Shown here piece after piece: positions 42,282-54,389 of a stretch of DNA of 64,000 nucleotides. The translations under genes and the position numbers were made by a program. Source of the DNA: Euonymus europaeus (taxonomy: Eukaryota; Streptophyta; Magnoliopsida; Celastrales; Celastraceae); contig OY756967.1 in the NCBI GenBank assembly GCA_963580455.1, positions 16,786,022 through 16,850,021 on the forward strand, given 5' to 3'. Under the pieces are notes generated by a model. The model saw only the letters and a program-made list of their open reading frames with translations. It did no database searches and was not told the DNA's origin. The first letter of the stretch is position 1. Each line of letters starts with the position of its first letter.

Positions 42282-42306
42282 GCACGTAGCGCGGGTATTA
42301 TACTAG
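42282..42306 (+). mobile_element. Helitron-like 3' terminus
   Basis: CCGC...GCGGG forms a short stem (about 42280-42294), followed by GTATTATA and CTAG, then T. A hairpin a few bases before CTRR with insertion next to T is the Helitron 3' signature. The 5' TC end was not found, so the element length is unknown; the Tat element may have inserted inside it. Confidence 0.6.
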
Positions 42307-43237
42307 TGTCATTAATTTATAGCTAATTGTACAACCATCACTCGATCATAATCTTACCATTTTCATAAAATTGATTCCGATGGAGAAATTAATTTTATAA
42401 TAAATGACTACTCATTATGACTATAAAGAAAAGTAATAATCTGAGATATCTATAATTTGAAAATTTTAAATATCTATAATTTGAAAATTTTAAATATGGA
42501 GGAAGGTCAAAGCCAACACATTTTCAATTTTATCGCTATTAAATTTCTTACCAATAATTCAAACTTGAAAATATTTCTATAATTTCAAAAATTCCTAGAA
42601 TAGAGATATCTTAAAAATACATTGATTGGAATTTACACATTTTGGTATCACTGTCCAAAACCAAGATTTGAAACGAATTATCTACAAGAAGTGAAATCAT
42701 TATCACATCATTATCTATTTTCAATTTAATGATTAAAAAATCTAGCAACCAGATCGATTCTAGGAAAGAGACGGCTTTCCGTAAAATGACGTGCAATTAA
42801 GTAACTTCAATCTTCAACAACACTTTCTATTCATTGCATTGTTAATCATAAAAGGAATACCTAAATGCATGGGTAAAAAATTATACACTTTTGGATTTAA
42901 AAAGAATAATAAGTTAATAAACAGATTTTCCCAAAATAATACCATAGTCACATTCAAAATCTCAACTTTCTGAATTATTAATTTACATATTTTCTTTTGA
43001 ACCAACAATGGAGACGGTAGAGCGACGTGTAACCATTCTCCCACTTAGTATTTTAATTTCCAGGTGATTAGTATTTTATTTCATGTTTTAGGTAACATCC
43101 AAAATAGGAATTCCAATCTAACATGTCATTTATTTAGATAACTTCCTAATATAATTAGGAATCCTAATCTAATCATGGCACACAATCGCAATCAAACAAG
43201 TAAAGAAACACTAATTAAAATAGGAAACAATCAATCA
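42307..43237. other. AT-rich intergenic DNA
   Basis: No supported gene. A tandem copy of 'tctataatttgaaaattttaaata' (shortened) occurs at about 42450-42500. It may belong to the retroelement whose LTR is seen at 51371, since the chromovirus at 43243 splits it. Confidence 0.35.
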
Positions 43238-43242
43238 ATTAG

Positions 43243-45228
43243 TGTCACGCCCTTCTCTCAGATAGGTGCGAATGAGCAGTGCCCTGAATCCTAGAAATAG
43301 CCACACATATATAAACATGTAAATCCCAACCGAAATCCCAACATACTGTGACATGCAAATCAGAGTATAGAGCGGAAAAATCCAAAACATCATAGAAACG
43401 GAAAGTAGATACAAACAGACACAAACATCCCACAACAGCTACCCATCACGTCTCACGCATCCCTGCGCTGATCATCCACTCCGGCTATCTCACCTGAAAA
43501 ACATGCGAATGAAAGGGATGAGCCACAAAGCTTAATAGGGATATGGAGCAACATCGATAATCAGAGTAAACAGAATATATATAACTCGAGATGTATAAAT
43601 AGAATGACAGGAACTCAAATGGTGATACTCTCCCGTACTACCGAACTCCAATAGATCAGAGATAAAGTAAAAAAACTTGTAAGATATACAAAATATAAAG
43701 GAAATCATAAAGTGATATAGTGATAGGATATAAAATCTTCGAGAAAATCGATCCATCATACACATCATCAGAATCATCAATCCGTAGGGTAGACACCGAG
43801 TAGGCTCCACCACTACCATCCTCAAGTACAACTCTCAAATCAGTACTCAATCATAATCCAACTCAAATTCATATAACATCAGTAAATCCTCCCCTGGACC
43901 AACCCTGATCCCCGCAAGGTGTCTCCCAATCTAGGTACACTCCATATTCGATGAGGATCGAGCCTATATAGCTACTCGATAGCATCGCCTACTTCAAAGA
44001 GCGTCCCCTAGGATGTACCCCACCTCAATCCGGTCTCCAGGTACATACCCGATCAGAACCATCAACAAATCATCCAGTAGGTTCGGTCACCCGATGTGGG
44101 TCCCACACACTACAAATCATCCATCAATATTCTCGTAGCATCATCACAGAAAAACACCAGAATACAGTCCTATCTAGACTCTCCAAAATACCACATAAAT
44201 AAGAGGTGGGCCCCACAGAAGACATAGAGCACAAGAGGGCAGTTAGTCGTACAAACACCATCAATAATAGCATGATAAAATACTACAATTGCGATTGCGT
44301 AAATAAAGTAGATAAGAATAAAAATAGAGAAATTCCCAACTTCCCGAGAATTCCACACAAATAGACAAGTAGGAGTCCGTCGAATACGGTACCCTCGGAA
44401 CCCCAAATAAGGTATAGGGCAGAACCCCTACCTGAAATGCCGAATGGCGCTAATTCGTAATACGTCCTCGACTCACCGAAATTCGAACCCCAAAATCCCT
44501 TGATTAGTCTCCTGCATCGAAATACAGATACGTATACCCGATACAGTTAAAATACAAAAAAAGCAACATAAAAGTCAAAACGGGTCAAAAGTCAAACCGG
44601 GTCAAAAGTCAACTCGGATCAACCCAGTCAACTTGGGTCAATCCGGTCAACTCAGGTCAACAGTGGTACAACCACTGTCGTCGCCGGAACAGTCGATTCC
44701 AGCTTAGTTAACTTGCGAACCTCACATCAAAATGAAACTCTCAGAAAATGCAATCCAATAGTACCTGTCTCGTTCCAAAACTCGACAGGAATCGATCAGG
44801 ATCTGTCCTAGAAGTTGCCGGAAAACCAAACCTTTGCCACCTGATTCCGCCGCTTGTGGTGCTCTGATGACGACGATTCCAGTTGGGTTTTGATCCTCTA
44901 CCTACAAGCTTCGTTTCGACACCTCACACGCCTCAATCGGACCACAAACGCAAAAGATCCAATTTTAATTCTCCACTTTCTCTTTCGCTTGATCTACTGG
45001 AAGAAGAAGAAGACCAAATCTGGTTTTTACCAGATTTTCCAGGTGAAATGACTCTTTTGCCCCTCGTTTACCTAATAATTACTTAAACTTCCAAAATTCA
45101 TAACTCCTTCAATATAACTCCGATTCAGGTGATTCTCGCGTCAATATTTTTCCAATAACATGTAGTATTTATTAAAAGTATTTAGTTTCAAAAATCAATT
45201 TTTAAAAAATTGGGTTCCGGATATTACA
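43243..45228 (-). repeat. 3' LTR of the chromovirus, 1986 bp
   Basis: Runs from TGTCACGCCC to GGATATTACA. Compared with the piece at 47867 it lacks about 90 bp after 'gaatcct'. Contains repeated GGTCAACTCGGGTCAA-like blocks near 44580-44660. Confidence 0.85.
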
Positions 45229-45249
45229 TCCTCCCCCCCCCCCCCCCCC
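45229..45249 (-). other. Polypurine tract with a 17-bp G run
   Basis: On the coding strand G17 followed by AGGA precedes the LTR start TGTAATATCC. An uninterrupted C17 on the plus strand (45233-45249) is much longer than usual for a polypurine tract and prone to slippage. Confidence 0.75.
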
Positions 45250-45346
45250 GACCTTACAAAACAACTTCGTCCTCGAAATTGAAATGAAAATAGGTAATAA
45301 TAATAAAATCGATACTAAAAACAATCGGTAAGCATCAATGAAGTAC

Positions 45347-46042
45347 CTAGGTAGTAAACAAGTCCGAATAGCGCTCCCGCATATCCGATTCTACCTCCCA
45401 AGTAGCCTTTTGAACTCCATAATGCTGCCATAACACCTTAACCATTGGTATGGTCTTCGAACGCAATCTCCATATCTGGCTATCCAAAATTCGAACCGGA
45501 CATATCTCATATGTAGCATCCTCTCCAATCTTCAGAGTCGACCAATCAATAATATTAGAGGGATCACGATGATACCTCCGTAACATAGAAACATAAAACA
45601 CACCATGAACTCCGGAAAACTGTGGTGGCAATGCCAACCTATAAGCCAAACTCCCTACTTTCTCCAAGATCTCAAATGGTCCAATAAACCTGGGGGTTAA
45701 CTTCCCTGATCTACCAAAACGCTGTATCCCTCGTTTCGGACTAACCTTGAGGAATACGTGGTCACCCACCTGAAACTCTAGAGGCCTCCGTCTACGATCT
45801 GCATAACTCTTCTGACGTGACTGAGCCGTCAGAAGTCGTCGTCTGATAACTGCCACAGCCTCAGTGGTCTGCTGAATCAAATCTGGTTTCAACAAGGGTC
45901 TATCCCTAGCCTCTGACCAACAAAGTGGTGACTTACATGGTCTACCATAAAGTGCCTTAAATGGCGCCATCTGAATACTACTCTGGTAAGAATTGTTAGA
46001 CACAAACTCTACCAGTGGAATATGCGTCTCCCAATCACCCCT
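45347..46042 (-). pseudogene. Chromovirus integrase C-terminal part with chromodomain
   Basis: Starts inside the integrase core tail (SYQSSIQMAPFKALYGRPC), then KSYADRRRRPLEFQVGDHVF, the GPY/F module (GKLTPRFIGPFEILEKVG) and a C-terminal chromodomain-like segment (VKVLWQHYG...ATWEVE). The frame is open to 45347 but is cut upstream at about 46042, where LTR sequence begins. Only this end of pol survives. Confidence 0.85.
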
Positions 46043-46050
46043 GAACCGGA

Positions 46051-47856
46051 TTTAAACCAAATATCTACCCAAGCCACTATGAATCATCAAGAAAACACCA
46101 GAAATAGCCACACATATATAAACATGTAAATCCCAACTGAAATCTCGACATACTGTGACATGCAAATCAGAGTATAGAGCGGAAAAATCCAAAACATCAT
46201 AGAAACAAAAAGTAGATACAAACAGACACAAACATCCCACAACAGCTACCCATCATGTCTCACGCATCCCTGCGCTGATCATCCACTCCGGTTATCTTAT
46301 TTGAAAAATATATGAATGAAAGGGATGAGCCACAAAGCTCAGTGGGGATATGGAGAAACATCGATATCAGAGTAAACAGAATATATTACTCGAGATGTAT
46401 AAATGGAATGACAGAAACTCAAATGGTGATACTCTTTAGTACCACCGAACTCCAATAAATTAGAGATGAAGTAAGAAAATATGTAAGATATAGAAAAATA
46501 AAGGAAATCATAAAGTGATATACTGATAGGATATAAAATCTTCGAGAAAATCGATCCATCATACACATCATCAAAATAATCAATCCGTAGGGTAGACACC
46601 GAGTAGGCTCTACCACTACCATCCTCAAGTACAACTCTCAAATCAGTACTCAATCATAATCCATCTCAAATCCATATAACATCAGTAAATCCTCCTCTGG
46701 ACCTACCCCGATCCCCGCAAGGTGTCTCCCAGTCCAGGTACACCTAGATTGGATGAGGATCGAGCCTATATAGGTACTCGATAGCATCGCCTATATCAAA
46801 GAACGTCCCCTAGGATGTACCCCACCTCAATCCGGTCTCTAGGTACGTACCCGATCAGAACCATCAATAAATCATCCAGTAGGCTGGGTAACCCGACGTG
46901 TCCCACACAAATCTCGTAGCATCATCATAGAAAATCACCAGAATACAGTCCTATCCGGACTCTCCAAAATACCACAAAAATAAGAGGTGGGCCCCACAGA
47001 AAACATAGCGCACAAGAGGGCAGTTAGTCGTACAAACACAATCAATAATAGCATGATAAAGTACTATAGTTGTGATTGCGTAAATAAAGTAGATAAGAAT
47101 AAAGACAGGGAAATTCCCAATCTCCCAGGAATTCCACACAAATAGACGAGTAAGAGTCCGTCGAATACGGAACCTCCAGAACCCCAAATAAGGAATAGAG
47201 CAGAACCCCTACCTGAAATGCCGAATGACGCTAATCCGTAATACGTCCTTGACTCATCGAAACCCGAACCCCAAAATCCACTGATCAGTCTCCTGCATCG
47301 AAATATGTATATGTATACCCGATACAGTTAAACTACATAAAAAGCATCCTAAAAGTCAAACTGGGTCAAAAGCATCCTAAAAGTCAAACTGGTTCAACAG
47401 TGGTACAACCATTGCAATCGTCGAAACAGTCGATTTTGGCGATGTTAACTGGCGAACCACACATCAAAATGATGCTCTCAAAAAAAGCAATCCAATGGTA
47501 CCTATCTCGTCCCAAAACTCCACCGGAATTGACCGGATCGGTCCTAAATGTCGCCAAAAAATCAAACCTTGGCCGCCTGATTTCGTCGCCTATGGTGTTC
47601 TGATGACGAAGATTCCAGTTGGGTGTTGATCCTCTCCTTACAAGGTTCGTTTCAACACCTCAAACTCCTCAATCGGACCACAAACGCAAAAGATCCAATT
47701 TTAATTCTCCACTTTCTCTCTCGCGTGAGCTGTTGTAAGAAGAAGACCAAATCTGGTTTTTACCAGATTTTCTAGGTGAAATGACTCTTTTGCTCCTCGT
47801 TTACCTAATAATTACTTAAATTTCCAAAATTCATAACTCCTTAAATATAACTCCGA
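46051..47856 (-). repeat. Second chromovirus LTR piece
   Basis: Matches 43300-45110 of the left LTR in the same orientation. It lacks both extreme ends: it begins at 'ggatttaaaccaaatat' and ends at 'ataactccgata', where it joins a primer-site-like junction. Confidence 0.82.
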
Positions 47857-48267
47857 TACCAAACTGTCACGCCCCTCTCCCATATAGGTGTGAATGAGCA
47901 CCCATGAATCCTAAAGGTGTGACCGGCAGGGAACCCCCTCAGTTCCCCGAATCGAATTTAAACCAAATATCTACCCAAGCCACTATGAATTATCAAGAAA
48001 ACTCCAGAAATAGCCACACATATATAAACATGTAAATCCCAACTGAAATCTCGACATACTGTGACATGCAAATCAGAGTATAGAGCGGAAAAATCCAAAA
48101 CATCATAGAAACGGAAAGTAGATACAAACAGACACAAACATCCCACAACAGCTACCTATCACGTCTCACGTATCCCTGCGCTGATCATCCACTCCGGCTA
48201 TCTCACCTGAAAAATATGTTAATGAAAGTGATGTGCCTCAAAGCTCAGTAAAGATATGGAGAAACAT
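47857..48267 (-). repeat. Third chromovirus LTR piece with adjoining primer-site junction
   Basis: CCGATACCA-AAC-TGTCACGCCCC at 47853-47876 reads on the minus strand as LTR end, short spacer and TGGTATCGG, a primer-binding-site form. The LTR piece runs to about 48267 and stops at 'cgatatcagag', where plus-strand gag leader begins. Confidence 0.75.
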
Positions 48268-48425
48268 CGATATCAGAGGAGGTCAGTTAGTGTTTGGGAG
48301 GTTATTCGGTTTCTTTAGTTTTCCCCTGCTACACATCACGCGCTTCCCGGCTGATCTGGTGAGTTATTCTTTCTTTTACGCTTTGGGGTATTTGATTTAT
48401 GTATTGGTTCGTTTATGTTTCAGAT

Positions 48426-50325
48426 ATGGTAGACACACGTAGTACACGCGTTAGGGGTGGGCGTGCTACCCGCGGACGTGGCCGGGGTAGAGGTGAGCTT
48501 CCGGATACTGTTGATGAGGTCGAGTAACCGATACCCGAGGAGGTTCCAGTTATGCGAGGTCGAGGGCGCAGTCGAGGTAGAGCACGAGGTCGCGGCCGTG
48601 TTATTCAGGATTAGGTAGTGGTGTAGGAGCAGGTATCGACATCGGCAGCACCCGTAGGTGTGGAGGGTGCGATAGAGATTTTACAACAGCATTATAAAGA
48701 CATAACGAGCATGATACAAACTATAAGTTAGGCGGCAGCTCTAGCTTCACAGATTACACCGCAGCCTATTACTGGCACTTAGGGACAGACTATTCCAGCG
48801 GTTACACCAGACTTAGTCGGTGCACCTGTTCAGTTACCACTTGTCATTCAGTTAGGAGCAGGTTAGATGGTTACAGTGCAGTTAGCACCACTAGCAGTTG
48901 ACCCTTCCATCACTGAGTTAGCTCAGTTGAGGAAGACAAGACCTCCAGTGTATAGAAGAGTGGTAGATCCTAAGGCAGCCGAGGATTGGTTGTGATAGCT
49001 GAGGAGATAGATTGTGACGCTCAGGATACCTGATGCGAGGAGAGCTCTGTTGGCTTCAACATTTTTAGAGGATGATGCTTAAGTTTGGTGGCAGAGTATG
49101 ACTATTGGTAGAGAGAGTATGGGGATGCCATTGTCAGAGTTTGAGACACTGTTTCTAGCACAGTATGTTCCCCAGGCCATTCGCGTTGCGAAGGCCAAGG
49201 AGTTTTTAGAGTTGATTCAGGGTAGGGATATGACAATGTCACAGTATCAGGCATGGTTTAAGGAGCTTGGTCGATATGGAGAGGAGTGCATTGCCACTGA
49301 GGAGAAGAAGATATTGAGGTTTCAGTGCTGGCTGAAACCTCGCATTTTAGAGCGTTTAGTAGGGATGATGGTTCGCACCTACTAGGATTGCATTGATAGG
49401 ACACTTGATATAGAGAGGAGCATGGTTAATTCGTAGGATTATTGGGAGCTTCATAAGAGGAAGTATGGGGATACTTCTTTTGCCTCAGGGAGTAGCAATA
49501 GACAAAGAACTAAGGGTCAGAGACAAAGACCCATACAAGATCAGGGGCAAAGACTCCAAGACAGGAGGCAGGATCGTCCGAGTCAGCAGCTTAGTTCTCA
49601 GAGACAGGGACAGCAGGGACAGGGGTCTATATCAGGACTGTATTATTATGCATGTGGTCATACTGGAGACATGATATCAGACTTTCCCAGGGCGGATAGT
49701 CCATTGTGTTTCTATTGTGGACTACCAGGACATATCTAGAGGGATTGCCCGAGGAGACGTGCAGCACCATCCGGCATAGGGCAGGGAGCCCCAACACTAG
49801 CAGTACCAGCACCTAGATCTCCAGCAGGCAGAGGGGCCAGACCTCCAGCACCACCAGCGAGACTGCAGTAGAGGCAGGGCCAGAGAGCTGGAGTTTATGC
49901 AGTTGCACCAGAGCTAACACCAGACCATGATTTCATTGGAGGTAGAGTTCTACTTTTCAGTTCTTGGGCTCGTGTTTTATTTGATACTGGTGCCACACAT
50001 TCGTTTATTTCTACATCTTTTGTTGAGGCATTGGGGTTGGAGATTTCGGGTTTGGATAGGAGATTAGTAGTAGATTCTCCGTTGGAAACAGGTACTGTAG
50101 TGAGTGACATCTGTAGAGGTTGTATCTTTCGATTTGCTGGTCATGAGTTTCGAGCAGACTTATACGTCATGAAGTTCACTGATTATGATATGATACTTGG
50201 ATTAGACTGATTGACCGACTATGATGCTGCGATAGATTGTATAGAGCGTAGGGTCACGCTGACATCACCATCTAGGCGAGTTAGTTTTTGTGGGTCGCGG
50301 GTTATCACATGTTCACACTTTCTCG
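48426..50325 (+). pseudogene. Chromovirus gag-protease, in one frame with 15 stop codons
   Basis: From ATG 48426 the frame reads an RG-rich N-terminus, the Gag core (VYRRVVDPKAAEDWL, then FETLFLAQYVP and WFKELGRYGEEC), a Gln-rich linker, a CCHC knuckle (CFYCGLPGHI..RDC near 49710) and the retropepsin motif VLFDTGATHSFIS (near 49975) with ILGLD. No frameshift is seen over 1.9 kb. Stops: TAG at 48612, 48624, 48729, 48780, 48864, 48996, 49008, 49383, 49434, 49737 and 49869; TAA at 48525 and 49080; TGA at 48993 and 50208. It ends in LTR sequence. It is on the strand opposite to the integrase and LTRs of the same unit. Confidence 0.88.
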
Positions 50326-50900
50326 AAAAAATCAACTCGGGTCGAACCCGGTCAACTCGGGTCAACCCAGTCAACTCGGGTCAACAGTGGTACAACCACT
50401 GTCGTCGTCGGAACAGTCGATTTCGGCGACATTTATCGGCAAACCATACATCAAAATGAAGCTCTAAGAAAATGCAATCCAATGGTACCTGTCTCGTTCC
50501 AAAACTCCACCGGAATCGACCAGGATCGGTCCTAGAAGTCACCGAAAAACCGAACCTTTGCCACGACAATTCTAGTTGGGTTTTGATCCTCTCCCTACAA
50601 GCTTCGCTTCGACACCTCACACGCCTCAATCGGACAACAAACGCAAAAGATCCAATCTTAATTCTCTACTTTCTCTCTCTTGCGTGAGCTGCTAGAAGAA
50701 GAGACCAAATCTAGTTTTTTTACCAGATTTTCCAAGTGAAATGACTCTTTTGCCCCTCGTTTACCTAATAATTACTTAAACTTCCAAAATTCATGACTCC
50801 TTCAATATAACTCTGATTCAGGTGATTCTTGCGCTAATATTTTTCTAAAAATATTAAATTTTAAAAACCTTTTTCTAAAAATTGGGTTCGGGATATTACA
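50326..50900 (-). repeat. Truncated outer (5') LTR of the chromovirus
   Basis: Matches about 44610-45228 of the left LTR and ends GGATATTACA, followed by the duplicated target attag. Confidence 0.82.
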
Positions 50901-50905
50901 ATTAG

Positions 50906-51356
50906 AGTCCTAGCTATCCTGGTTTTCAATCTAGCTTGAAACTCCAGTTCGATTAGGAATCACAGTCGAATTAGGAAACTGTTCAAAAAAAATTCTACAC
51001 CACCAAAAACTGCTTCTCAGACTACCCAAGGAGCCTGAACTGTCGAGGCTGCCCATATTTTTCTGTCATTTTGTTTCGCTCCAATTTCACTCGTACTTCG
51101 ATCTTCATTTGTTTTTACAAAAAAAATCCTAGCATCCTTCAAACTGGAGTTCACATTTTAATTTGATTTACACAAATTTCTACTCGTTTAATTAGGAGTG
51201 AACAATTCTAAAATCAAAACCATAGTATCATGATAGATAGAACTTTTTCCTAGAAAAAGAAGTTAATAACATCGCAGAAATTACAAAGAACATGCTAACA
51301 AATCAGAATTGATAAAATTCTTGATTTATTCATCATCAATTACAAACCTATAACTG
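50906..51356. other. Probable leader of an older Copia element, split by the chromovirus
   Basis: No open frame. Its right edge is a primer-site junction, so this may be retroelement leader. Confidence 0.35.
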
Positions 51357-52417
51357 CCTCCGATACCAATTGTTGAAAACACGAACATGCAGAAGCATAT
51401 AAAGAAACACATAGTCATAAATGATGGGACAAAAGATTTCCAAATTTTCTTATCAATTATTGATTGCCATGACATGATCTATGCAATTTGGTTATTGCTA
51501 AATTAACAGACTAGAGATCCTTCTAATTGATCTCTAATTAATTAAGAACAAGGAGCAGGTCGGTCTGATTAATTCAAACCTCAATCCCTCAGATCTTCCA
51601 CCATATTCACCAATTTCCAAACTTGGATTCAGAGTGAAGACTCTTTACTCCAAGAACTTGAAGAAAATAAGAAATAAAAACTATGAAAATAGTTAGGGAG
51701 TCAAGAGACCAACTGGTGTCCTAAAGACATGTAGACAAACATACACACTAAGTGTGGTCGGCCACCCCTTCTCCCATAACATATACGTTTCCAACTTCTA
51801 TTAAGTTTTTATGTTACTTAGAGAGTATTGGGCTTTCATGGGCTAAAGTGGGACCAACAAGAAAAAATAAAACACGAACTTCCTATGGATTTAATTATCA
51901 GCCCAAACTGATTAGCATAATTAAAATCTATAAATTATAATATATTCCACTAAAATATTATAATTGCACTTCCCGTTTTATCTCAAATTAAATCTGAGCC
52001 TTTTGTTATAATTTTTCATTTAAATCCTCATGTTAACTTATAGATACTCGTTAATTAAATAGTCACTGACATATAATATTTAGTTGATATATTTAAATAT
52101 ATTCCTTGAGCTTACCTCTTAACTTATTTGAATGTGTCGCATTAATTAAAATACACCTGTAGAGTTTTGACACAATTTTAAACCCTATAAGTATTGTCAA
52201 GAGGGTATCATCAATCCATGATTGGACGTGAATTTTATTATCACATTATTTCCATCATACATTTAATGCGGAACCCAATTCACTTGAAATATGTTGGCCT
52301 GTCTAAAAAGACCTCACCCTTTGGTAAATCAAAGTCTCATACATTAAATGCACATATACCAATAATCTCTAATAAATTTTAATTATGAACAAATCCATAA
52401 CGTTAGTGTAAGTGTAC
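51357..52417 (-). repeat. Probable Copia-type 5' LTR with primer-binding site
   Basis: On the minus strand TGGTATCGGAGG (51357-51368) is a tRNA-Met-type primer site. The LTR would start on the plus strand at 51371 (TGTTGAAAACACG) and run right for about 1 kb of AT-rich sequence. The far end is uncertain and no second LTR is visible, so this is a partial call. Confidence 0.5.
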
Positions 52418-52629
52418 AATTTTTCATATAGTCATACAAGCAAAATTGACTAACACGTAGTCCTAATCAATACACTCCAAGTGCACTAGTATAGCAAGTT
52501 CAAGTTTTACCGCTTTCTGTAACCAAGTAGATGTGGCGGTGATGAAAATTGTCTGAGATTGGTCGGAGTTAGAGAGATCTTTTGGAGGTGGCGACAGCCA
52601 GAATAGTGGTTGAAGGGCATTTCTTGAAA

Positions 52630-53345
52630 GTTGTAAGTGACAGTGTAATACGACACTGTGACAATGTAATACTACCATATGATAATGTAATACGATATTG
52701 TGACAATGTAAAAAGATACTGTTGTCTTGTGTTCGATCTTATTTTTTATATTTCTTATCAAATTTCAATTTTTTTTATGAAATATGAGTTAAAAACCTCG
52801 ATTTGGATTATTAAGATGGTGTATTGTTATTACATTGTTATGTGTTCATACAATATTTGGATTATTAAGATGGTGTATTGTTATTACATTGTTATGTGTT
52901 CATACAATATGAAATTTATGAATAGGTTTTCTCTCATCATATTGTGGTTCTTTTCAAACCAATCGTATTATGATTGGTGGTCGAATGCCGAAATTTCATC
53001 GTCACTAAGTGAGGGAGAGATGATGTAACGTATGAACACCTGTACTATTTTACATTATTACATTGTTTTACATTGTAACACTGTCCCAATGAGGTATTAC
53101 ATTGTTTGAATAAAACATTCTAATAAAACATAATAGCACTGTAATTAGATCTAGTTCCAAAAAAATGAATGTATAAAAATATTGTAACATTGTCATTCAT
53201 CATCAACAATGTAATTAGAAATTGTATTCCATATATGCGACAGTGTAATGAGATATTATCAGGACACGACAGTGTAATTACTAATTAGGACATCTGTCTT
53301 CCATATTATGACAATGTAATAAGACACATCCTAATAATGTAATTA
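52630..53345. repeat. Dispersed ACAATGTAAT repeat cluster
   Basis: About 15 copies of GACARTGTAAT or its complement ATTACATTGTY: mostly forward in 52630-52715, mostly reverse in 52830-53095, then forward again to 53345. It resembles a small foldback structure. No target duplication was identified. Confidence 0.6.
52801..52908 (+). repeat. Perfect 54-bp tandem duplication
   Basis: Units 52801-52854 and 52855-52908 appear identical, starting ATTTGGATTATTAAGATGG. Perfect identity in AT-rich DNA implies a very recent duplication. Confidence 0.92.
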
Positions 53346-53399
53346 GAACCTATGAGAAATATTGTCTACAGAAGAGAGAAGTGGTAAGATTTGACTGCA

Positions 53400-54134
53400 T
53401 TGGCAATTCTATGCGACATGCCACATAGATTATGGATGAGTAGTTTAAGAAAGGTTGGCATTTTCATAATCTAAAATATGAAAGAAGCACTGTCAAACGT
53501 TTGTTAAGAGTCTTGACAGAAGTGTGGTATGAGATTAATTATAAGTTAAGTGTATTAATAATGTATACGGAGTATACAGGAGGAGGTGCCACACGAAAAT
53601 TGTAAAAATTGAAATATCATGGACTGTTTTTACATTTTTACTATACAACAATGACCAAAAACCAATTACGTCAAACCACATGAATCATTTTACTAATAAA
53701 ACTTTGTAAATGTAAGAAGCTAGGAATTTGGAGTACTACAATTAGTTTTTGATTTCTGTTTGGGATGGAACAAACCCTAATTGACTAATAAACATGTTTA
53801 TGCATCTTGTAGCTTTATCAATTAATAGGAAATAATTATTGCATATTTATGCATAATATACTAGGACCTCTAGTTTCTTATAGGTCTAATTAAGAAGCCT
53901 CAATCCAGCTAGCTAGCAAGGTACTATAGGGATCAGAATGTTAAGTAAAATTGAATCAAATATGAAAAGTAGTGTATTACATATATGAAGATAATTAATG
54001 CAATCACTAGAAAAAGAAAGAAATAAAGAAAGAAAGGTGGCCAAATTAATGAAGCTCATGTGTTTCTCTTGAGCCTTTCACCTCCACTACGTACTACCCT
54101 CTACCCTAATTAAAGACAACACAAATTAAATACC
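53400..54134. other. Intergenic DNA left of the CLE gene
   Basis: AT-rich, no gene supported. Confidence 0.4.
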
Positions 54135-54219
54135 ATTTCCATGCTTGTTTTCGCTTCACTTTACAGAACTTGCATATCGCAATTCGTTCTTGATTGTAAA
54201 CAAAAACAAGCATGGAAAT
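54135..54219. repeat. Short hairpin downstream of the CLE gene
   Basis: ATTTCCATGCTTGTTTT (54135-54151) pairs perfectly with 54203-54219. Further inner pairing is possible (TTTACA/TGTAAA and GAAC/GTTC), giving an 85-nt foldback. It could be a tiny MITE or a structured RNA. No target duplication is obvious. Confidence 0.6.
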
Positions 54220-54389
54220 AGCAATTCTTGCCTATTACATAGTAGTAATATATATTAAAAGCAATTAAGAAACTAATTAATTAAAAAAACACCAATCTCT
54301 CTGATCAAGAAAAGATCAAAGAAACCCACAGGAAATTAAGGAGAGAGGAATATTATGTACCCTGTGACATGAGTAGGTCTGAAAATGGA

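Larger units (their letters stand above)
43243..50900 (-). mobile_element. Rearranged Ty3/gypsy chromovirus (Tekay/Del-like) with internal inversion
   Basis: The unit is bounded by TGTCACGCCC at the left and GGATATTACA at the right (coding-strand TGTAATATCC...GGGCGTGACA). A perfect 5-bp duplication attag flanks it (43238-43242, 50901-50905), so the outer ends come from one insertion. Inside: a full LTR, an integrase tail on the minus strand, two further LTR pieces, gag-protease on the plus strand, and a partial LTR. Most of pol is gone. The mixture of orientations shows later inversion and deletion. Confidence 0.8.
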
